DNA of 64,000 nt from Aspidapion aeneum. Lineage: Eukaryota; Arthropoda; Insecta; Coleoptera; Brentidae. The position numbers and the translations under genes were made by a program. This document shows positions 57,351-64,000 of this stretch, in pieces; position 1 is the first letter of the stretch, and each line of letters opens with the position of its first letter. The notes beneath the pieces were generated by a model. It was not told the origin of the DNA. It did not search any database and saw nothing but the letters and a program-made list of their open reading frames with translations. The stretch lies in NCBI GenBank assembly GCA_963576565.1, contig OY755044.1, forward strand, positions 48,875,134 through 48,939,133. Direction: 5' to 3'.

Positions 57351-59170
57351 GAAAAAACATCCTCAGTAATTTATAATTTTGAGATAATTTAAGAGTTAGT
57401 ACCTGCTTTTTTTAACTCTTGCCTAAAAAATGTGTTTAAAAGTAAATGGCAACATTGTCCCCAAAATCATATGCTTTGGTTTAGTTAGTCCGAAGCTCAA
57501 AAGATTATTGCGCCCGCGCATTCTGTTAGAATAACTTCCAAAACTTTTCGCAGAGGAAAAAGTTAGGCATCCAGCCGCATATTCGTAAATAGGAGACGCG
57601 CTGTCCCTTCGGTCAATTTCGGCATGCCCGAAGAATATTAATATTTAGCAGATGGGTCCACCAAAGTCCGCCTGATACGTCTGCTGTTTACTGAAGTAAG
57701 TGTGGGCTGTGTAGGCATAAGCATTTTTGTTTTTATATTCAGATTATACGTCAGTTGTTTTCCTGATACTTCGGCTTTTTCACTGTTTTGCTTTGAATGT
57801 CGGATAAAAAATGAGTGAATTACCAAATAATTATGAATTACCAAATAATTATGAATAAAGTGCCAAAGAAAAAATGTGATTCTCTGCAAACTCTCCAGTA
57901 AAGAAGAGGTAGGTAAGTTTTATTTAAAATGTTTGTACAAAAATCTTTTGTAATATTATGACCACGTTAAGATAGAGAACGCTAATGGCGTCAGGCAAAT
58001 GAAATTGAATGAAATTTTGCATTCAAAGATTATATTATGCCCGATTTAATGGTGCTATAGGCGATGTTGCCAAATTGTTAGATTTTTCCATTAATACCAA
58101 GACTTTTTATTTTAAATGAAACACCGGGTGTATTTAGTAATTTTCAGATTCTTCGAAAAGTTTTAAGCATATTTTATATTCCATGTCCTATACCTATCTT
58201 CTTAAATATGTCAATTTTACATTTTTGTCACCCAGGAACCGCGGCAAAAATTCATTCATCAAAACAACTCAATTTGACCCCTAGATGCTTCAATAATTTG
58301 GAAAAGAAGAGAAATATTTTTTGGAAAGACGATGGCAACCCTGTGCGACACACAGAACACGTATGTTTATTCTTTATACAGTGACGGAGGCAAAATATTT
58401 ATTTATTAACAGTAAATACCTAACTTATTAAAACAAGCAATTTAATTTAGTTTACAGCTGAATAGATACCTATTGACAATAAAAATTACCATTAATAGCA
58501 TTGTTGAGGTTATGTTCTCAAATATAGGCAGGCTTTGTCCTAGACAATTAGATCACCCCCATTATTACAATTTTAAAGCTAGATATGTGTAGTGCCTTTT
58601 CTTTTGTATATAAAAAAAAATATATTTTTAGTTGCTTTTTTTTATGAAAAATTGGTAGTGATAACGTAAAAAATTAACACAGTTCTATTTGGATAAGGAT
58701 ATTTCCGACTTTTTTTGAAAAAGCCCTCGATTTATTGCTTTGATGGGGACACAATTTGCTTACTTTGTGGATTTATTAAGATGCACCTCATACGAGGGGT
58801 TAATTTTACCCATTTGTTTTAATTAGGATAGTAACCATGGCCCGAACTAAACTAGTATTTTTGGTTATGCTACTCTATATATTTTTAAATTTTCCCTGAA
58901 TTTTAAATTTCTTGCAAATATATTTGTATTTAGTACCTCCTACGACGGTGGTTTTGTCCCTTTTAGTAAGATTAAAGGCGTGTCTACGAAAACCTACAAA
59001 AAATATGTACCTAAATATAACTGTTTTATATAGCGAGTTTTTTTGAGAAAAGTTAATGCGACACTTATTCCGGTGTACTACTATCTCGGTTTTCATCAGC
59101 AGTTTCATTAGAAAAGAAACAGGAAAAAAGTGCAACATATCAATTTCTGTTCTGTAGCAATTGTTTTATT
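57351..59170. other. Unassigned DNA
   Basis: No gene is recognised. At 57822-57857 an 18-base unit (GAATTACCAAATAATTAT) is doubled. The rest is AT-rich with frames under 90 residues and no domain signatures. Confidence 0.4.
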
Positions 59171-59174
59171 GTAG

Positions 59175-59790
59175 TTTTTTCGAAACCATCTTTTTCGAAT
59201 GATTCAATTCAATTCACATTTTTTTAAAACAATTTGTTCAAAAACATCTTTTTTGAATGACATTTTGTTTGAATAACGTTTGGTTCGAAAACATTTTCTT
59301 CAAACAGAAAACTCTTCAAAACCCTAGCTCCTGGGTGTCCCTGTTTGGGAGGTCAAAATCGGCGTTACCTTTATCAATTGATCCTGACCTGTTAACCCCA
59401 CCAAACTGAACCCTAATCAATTGATCGCAAACGTATCCTAAACTGCCCATTCCAAGAAATTTTTTTTATGGAAAAGTTTAGGAAGAAAATGCCAATCAAT
59501 CACACTGCTTTCAAACAAAATTCAAAAAAAGATGTTTTTGAACAATTTGACAAAATGTCATGAATTTTGTAATTTTTGAACAAAAAGTTTTATATCAGAT
59601 TCTCGTTTAAAAGAAATGTTTTTGAAAAAAATGTCTTCAAACCAAATGTTTTCGAGCAGATTGTCATTTGAACAAAATATTTCTTTTTAAATCAGTTGAT
59701 AATGTTTTTGAAAATATCAAACAAAATGTTTTCGCAAAAAATGCAACTCGAACAAAATGTCACTTGAAAAAGATAAACAAAATATTTAAA
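59175..59790. repeat. Foldback with arms of degenerate short repeats
   Basis: The left arm (59180-59310) is made of TTCGAAAACATTTTGTTT-like phrases. The right arm (59515-59790) contains the complementary AAACAAAATGTTTTCGA-like phrases. The two arms surround a GC-richer centre with doubled CAATTGATC (59377 and 59418). Arms are loosely tandem with a period near 20 bases. Non-coding. Confidence 0.6.
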
Positions 59791-59806
59791 AAAAAAATAT
59801 AAAAGA

Positions 59807-60541
59807 TTGTGTGAAACCACCAGAAACAACTACTCCGAGGGAAAATACCCCTACCGGCATTGAATTATACTGATGGTTTGAGGCTTTCGTTGGGAACTTG
59901 TTAAAACTGTTTGGTTTTCACTTTCTCCAACGTCGATCACGAGGACACGAGTGATCCCCGTCTGGAACACGTCCTGATAGTCAGGAACAAATGTTCCATG
60001 CCAATCCACGACTGGACCGGTTTCGACCTTTTGGGCCATCCTCAGGTGAATGTAGGCGATAGCTCCGTGTAGAGCATAAGTTGTGTGAAACCACCAGAAA
60101 CAACTACTCCGAGGGAAAATACCCCTACCGGTATTGAATTATACTGATGGTTTGAGGCTTTCGTTGGGAACTTGTTAAAACTGTTTGGTTTTCACTTTCT
60201 CCAATGTCGATCACGAGGACACGAGTGATCCCCGTCTGGAACACGTCCTGATAGTCAGGAACAAATGTTCCATGCCAATCCACGACCGGACCGGTTTCGA
60301 CCTTTTGGGCCATCCTCAGGTGAATGTAGGCGATAGCTCCGTGTAGAGCATAAGTTGTGTGAAACCACCAGAAACAACTACTCCGAGGGAAAATACCCCT
60401 ACCGGCATTGAATTATACTGATGGTTTGAGGCTTTCGTTGGGAACTTGTTAAAACTGTTTGGTTTTCACTTTCTCCAACGTCGATCACGAGGACACGAGT
60501 GATCCCCGTCTGGAACACGTCCTGATAGTCAGGAACAAATG
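59807..60541 (-). repeat. 274-bp tandem repeat, 2.7 units, with hammerhead-like hairpin
   Basis: Units start at 59807, 60081 and 60355 (TTGTGTGAAACCACCAG). The third breaks off at about 60541. The copies differ at only a few positions. On the minus strand the first two contain CTGAGGA, a short stem, GAAA, and an 8-bp hairpin with a GTCG loop (60001-60045 and 60275-60319). The 62-residue minus-strand frames repeated in the units differ at a handful of residues and have no recognisable domain. Confidence 0.93.
60001..60045 (-). ncRNA. Hammerhead-like motif, incomplete
   Basis: Minus strand: CTGAGGA, then TGGCC...GGTC, then GAAA, then CCGGTCCA-GTCG-TGGATTGG, an 8-bp stem with two G-T pairs. Core boxes and stem III fit a hammerhead. 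However, the bases after stem III are CA rather than UH, and the flanks do not form stem I, so self-cleavage is doubtful. An identical arrangement, with one base changed in the stem III loop flank, lies at 60275-60319. It may be a degenerate ribozyme or a related structural RNA. Confidence 0.5.
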
Positions 60542-60626
60542 GATGCGGATACTATTTTGTAAAATAACTTGAACTTGAATTATTGAACATTTAAATAAAA
60601 TCTATATGTTTGTGGCGGAGTCATTT

Positions 60627-60860
60627 TACAAACACAACTTTTTCTGGGTATTACGCCACTAGTAAGGAAAAATTACTTTAAAAAATTATAAAAAACCACT
60701 GCGTTTCTCCTAGAAAAATAAAAATCACTAATTTGTCAGTGGCTTTCTATAAAAATAAATAGTTGCCTAGTAAAACCTAAACCACTTATCTTTTAATTGA
60801 ATTTGAATACGCTACGTTTCGATTGCCAATCTACAATCGTTTTCAAGCTTTTTATATTAT
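60627..60860 (-). repeat. Detached Penelope terminal module
   Basis: Nearly identical to 75-303 over about 230 bases and in the same orientation, but without a coding region. The flanks differ immediately on both sides. It lies 85 bases beyond the 274-bp tandem repeat and includes the same minus-strand hairpin plus AAACG (60816-60845). Confidence 0.85.
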
Positions 60861-63280
60861 ATTTTTATCATCCAGGGCCGCAATTTACTTTTTGTTTTTA
60901 AATAAATTGCAATTAATTTTTGGATTTTAACAATCATCCTTAGAAATGGATTTTATTTAACAATGAAAAAGTTAATAAGTAGGTAACTGCAGTTTATTGT
61001 TTTTAATTTTTTTAAATAAAAAATTTTGCTGACATTTTATAGGGTGTAGAGTAGTACACGTTTTAGATGTTTGGTTAGGATGCCTTTAGGATGATGTATT
61101 TTATTTTAGGTTAGACAACCTTAAAAATTCAGAGTAGGTAAAAATGACTAACCCAACCTAATTGCTTCGATCCAACCGTACAAACAAAAATGATAAAGCT
61201 CACAAAAAAAACTAAAAAATAACTGTTTACACCAAAAAAGCGAATAAATTAAAAAGATATTACGTAAAAAAATTACTTGCCATATTAATAAAATACCTTT
61301 TTCTGTTGAAAATCAAGGCTTGTAGTTCAGTTAAAAGTATCAAAACCCCAAAACTTGGGACACCCTGTACATTTTTTAACTAAACTTATGTTTACACACT
61401 TATAACAAATAAATAATTATTGATATAATAGCTTAATATTTTTTTCTGATTTTATATTGATTTCTACGGCACTAGTCTTTGTTTTGTTTTGAAGATCAAA
61501 CAGGTTATTTAACTTACTTTTGAAACGAAAGTTATGGGTTAAGATGGTCGAGTTTTATGCACAAAATACACTCCCGCAGCATTTTAAAGTATTTTAAGAT
61601 TAATTTTGAGTCTAGATCGAAAATATAACTTAAAAAAAACACTATCAAAAGAGAGGTCAGCAACGTCGCAGTTGACCCTTTACAAAATAATAAGCACTCG
61701 TAAACGACTTCGAGATGTTTTTTTGTTCGCTTTATTGAGACTTTTTTAATCAAGAATATTTTTGTCTCTTTCTCTCGCGTCGGTTTAACAAAAGAGTTAG
61801 AGAATAGTTTTGTTTTTTCCTTCGCACTGGTTTAATAAAGGATAACGAAGGAGTAGCAAAATAAAATGCTCGAAGCACGTCTTAAAGTGAACACCGCTTG
61901 TTATGTCCATATATGGTGGTGTATTATTATTATTATGGTAAGGGTTTGTAAGAAGAACAGTTTCGTCTTAGGAAATAGAGTTTTCTATGTACCAAACAAA
62001 AATAGTCAGGGCTTCTTTACTGCAGAAGTACGTTTTTTAAAACAAATTGTTTATCTAGATTTTTTTGTTTATTTCCTAGTCTCCTCCGGTCAATACGTTA
62101 ATGGAATAAATTTATGGTTTTGTTTTTTACACTTGTGTACATACATTCATATCTGCAATAATAGATCTAGGTTTATATTCCTCAATAAAATATATTTTAA
62201 CCATCCCTCAACTTATTTCTTTTAGACCAGAATATTTTACTAAATTAGATATCAATTAAATATTTTTTTTACAAATCGAGAAAATATTATACAGGAAATC
62301 CCAAAAAAGTATGACAAATCAATGTAGCTGTTATTTTAATTGAACATTGCTGTATATTTAATCAAAATTAAAGAGCCCTTAAGACCTTTTATTCAGTAAA
62401 TAACAGACGCTTCGGACAAAAATCCATCTCACTCATCTGCTATATACAGCTCTTTATTCCGCACATTTTTGCTACTCTAATGTGTCTGCCGTTTACTAAG
62501 CTGTTTTGCCTGACTCGTCTGCTATATACGACTCTACTTCGGTTCGCATCATTTGGCGGACGCGTCTTCTGCTTACAAATATGCGTCCCGGCCGTACAAA
62601 GCTATGTACGAGAATTCAGCCTGTTAGTCATCAATTAAAAAATTGACCGATGTACTGTGGATTATTTGGCACTCAAATTTGACGCTAACATTACCACTCA
62701 AATCAAAGTGCAACAAAAGATATTATATTTCTTATTGCCTCATTACGATGTTTCCTACTACTCCACGATAGTCAAAACGAAGGAGTAATACGAAACATTT
62801 CCATTGTAAACTACTTGTTTAACACAAGCAAAACCACAAACAAAGTATTAACACTACAGACAAAGTTGTCCTTTAGACAAACAAATATTCCTTCATCTAT
62901 TCCCTGTTGTCTTACACACAAAACGACAAATACCCGGACCGTCGGCGTCGACTAAAACCGGTACCAAAAATGCTATTCCGAACTGTCAAATATTGTTAAA
63001 GTTATCGTTGTCGGTGAAGTTATCGGGCCTAAATTTGGCACGATCAAAAACTATCTAATAATATATTTGACGGTAATATAACCAATATTTGTACGTAAAT
63101 CTAAGTTTCGTCCACCCGGGAACTTTGATAAAACAACTATAAAAATAATTATCTCGCAAAAAAAAATCTAAATACCATAAGCCATGATAGAAACTTATTG
63201 AACCAGATGTTTCAGATGTTTATTGAGATGTGTCATTGTTTTTTATACATAATATCACTGTCTATACACAATAATATACA
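60861..63280. other. Repeat-like AT-rich DNA without genes
   Basis: It contains the CAGGGTGTCCCA end at 61351-61367 and doubled phrases such as TCTGCTATATAC(A/G) at 62437 and 62518. No reading frame has recognisable domains; a 119-residue frame at 61866-62225 is low complexity. Confidence 0.4.
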
Positions 63281-63920
63281 GGGTGTCCCAGAACTAATGG
63301 TACATAGTTAAACTGTAGATTCCCTGGATCAAGATATTACGATTTAGCCACACTTACCTTAGTCCAAAAGTTCGTACTAACCGAGATACAGGGTGTTAAA
63401 CTTTATTTTTTCAATTCGATTTTCTTTAATAACTTTTTTACTAATTAATATTTTTGCAAAAAATAACCAGCGTGTAAATTTTTTTGAAAATGGCAACACG
63501 ATTCCGTTGAAAATTTTGATGTACAGTGTACAGGGTGTTCCTTGGACCACTACCATTGCATTAAAATCACTGAATTTTTTTTGTGCCTCGGTGTATACCA
63601 GTTTGTATGTAAAATAATGGTATTTCCACCCTTTTTATGTAAAAAAGTTATACTGCTTTAAAGTCGCTCAGAGCAACGGTTTTTGAGATTTTTGCATTTA
63701 AAGTTTTTATTGCATGTGAGTGAAATGCCTAATTTATGTATGATATTTTTTCAATTCTTTCTACTAATTAATATTTTTGCAAAAACTAACCAGCAAGTAG
63801 GTTTTTCTGAAATTTGCAAGACGATTCCGTTGAAAAAGTTGATGTACAATGTCCTTTGGACCACTACCATTGCATTAAAATCATCAGTGTATTTTGTTTG
63901 TGCCTCGGTGTATACTTAAG
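63281..63920 (+). repeat. ACAGGGTGT-bearing direct repeats
   Basis: ACAGGGTGTCCCAGAAC at 63279, ACAGGGTGTTAAAC at 63389 and ACAGGGTGTTCCTTGG at 63529 share a terminal-like motif. A segment with ACTAATTAATATTTTTGCAAAAA, ACGATTCCGTTGAAAA and GACCACTACCATTGCATTAA occurs at 63439-63600 and again at 63763-63912, about 320 bases apart. These are probably small non-autonomous elements or a short tandem array. Confidence 0.65.
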
Positions 63921-64000
63921 CAGGCTTTTAAACAGAATATGATTTTAGTTATTAAGTAATAAATAAATAATAAAATATTAATTTTATTAATAATTATAAT

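Noticed and set aside
59041..59110. CTGCTGATGA on the minus strand as a further hammerhead core
   Set aside because: No GAAA box at a suitable distance and no complementary stems around it.
59851..60313. Two near-identical 62-residue minus-strand frames (MAQKVETG...)
   Set aside because: They are the same frame in successive 274-base tandem units. No recognisable domain, no flanking gene signals, and the start overlaps the hammerhead-like hairpin, so a repeat artefact is more likely.
61866..62225. 119-residue frame
   Set aside because: Hydrophobic and aromatic-rich low-complexity translation of AT-rich DNA. No domain and no neighbouring support.

Overview
This window looks like intergenic, transposon-saturated chromosomal DNA from an animal, most likely an insect. 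The base composition is AT-rich, and reverse transcriptases of five kinds are present: Penelope-like, several APE-type non-LTR lineages including an RTE-like one, Ty3/Gypsy, and BEL/Pao. I found no convincing host gene, tRNA or rRNA. Almost every long reading frame belongs to a mobile element, and nearly all are broken by stops, frameshifts or insertions. 'Insect' is an inference from the element repertoire; a beetle is possible but unproven.

Layout. 1-1671: a Penelope-like element on the minus strand. 1672-4035: a 5'-truncated APE-type non-LTR element. 4036-7404: a 3.4-kb non-coding repeat with TG...CA ends and a 4-bp duplication, present again at 46647-51497. About 7540-16098: an RTE-like element split by a Ty3/Gypsy element (8657-15046, target duplication ATAT). 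16644-36819: a second Gypsy copy on the minus strand, spread over 20 kb. Its two ends share the duplication CTAT, and its two halves abut exactly in the integrase gene. A non-LTR element (17354-29682) sits in its integrase and an RTE-like element (31641-33672) in its reverse transcriptase. That inner non-LTR element is itself split by a 7-kb TA-flanked insert (about 21503-28478), which holds tandem arrays and large foldbacks.

37160-38260: a second Penelope fragment carrying a small MITE. 38743-39045: a palindromic Harbinger-like MITE. 39190-41570: another non-LTR relic. 41582-42228: a partial tandem repeat containing a complete hammerhead ribozyme. 43811-53350: a BEL/Pao element interrupted by the second 3-kb-repeat copy, which itself carries a 1.7-kb terminal-inverted-repeat element. 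53350-64000: repeat-rich DNA with an RTE-like fragment, a foldback, a 274-bp tandem repeat with a hammerhead-like hairpin, a detached Penelope end, and small direct repeats.

The genes do not cooperate as a pathway. The window reads as a stratigraphy of nested insertions, whose order can be partly reconstructed from target-site duplications. The most interesting signals are the hammerhead and hammerhead-like RNAs, the split Gypsy element, and the two non-coding element families with clean insertion boundaries.
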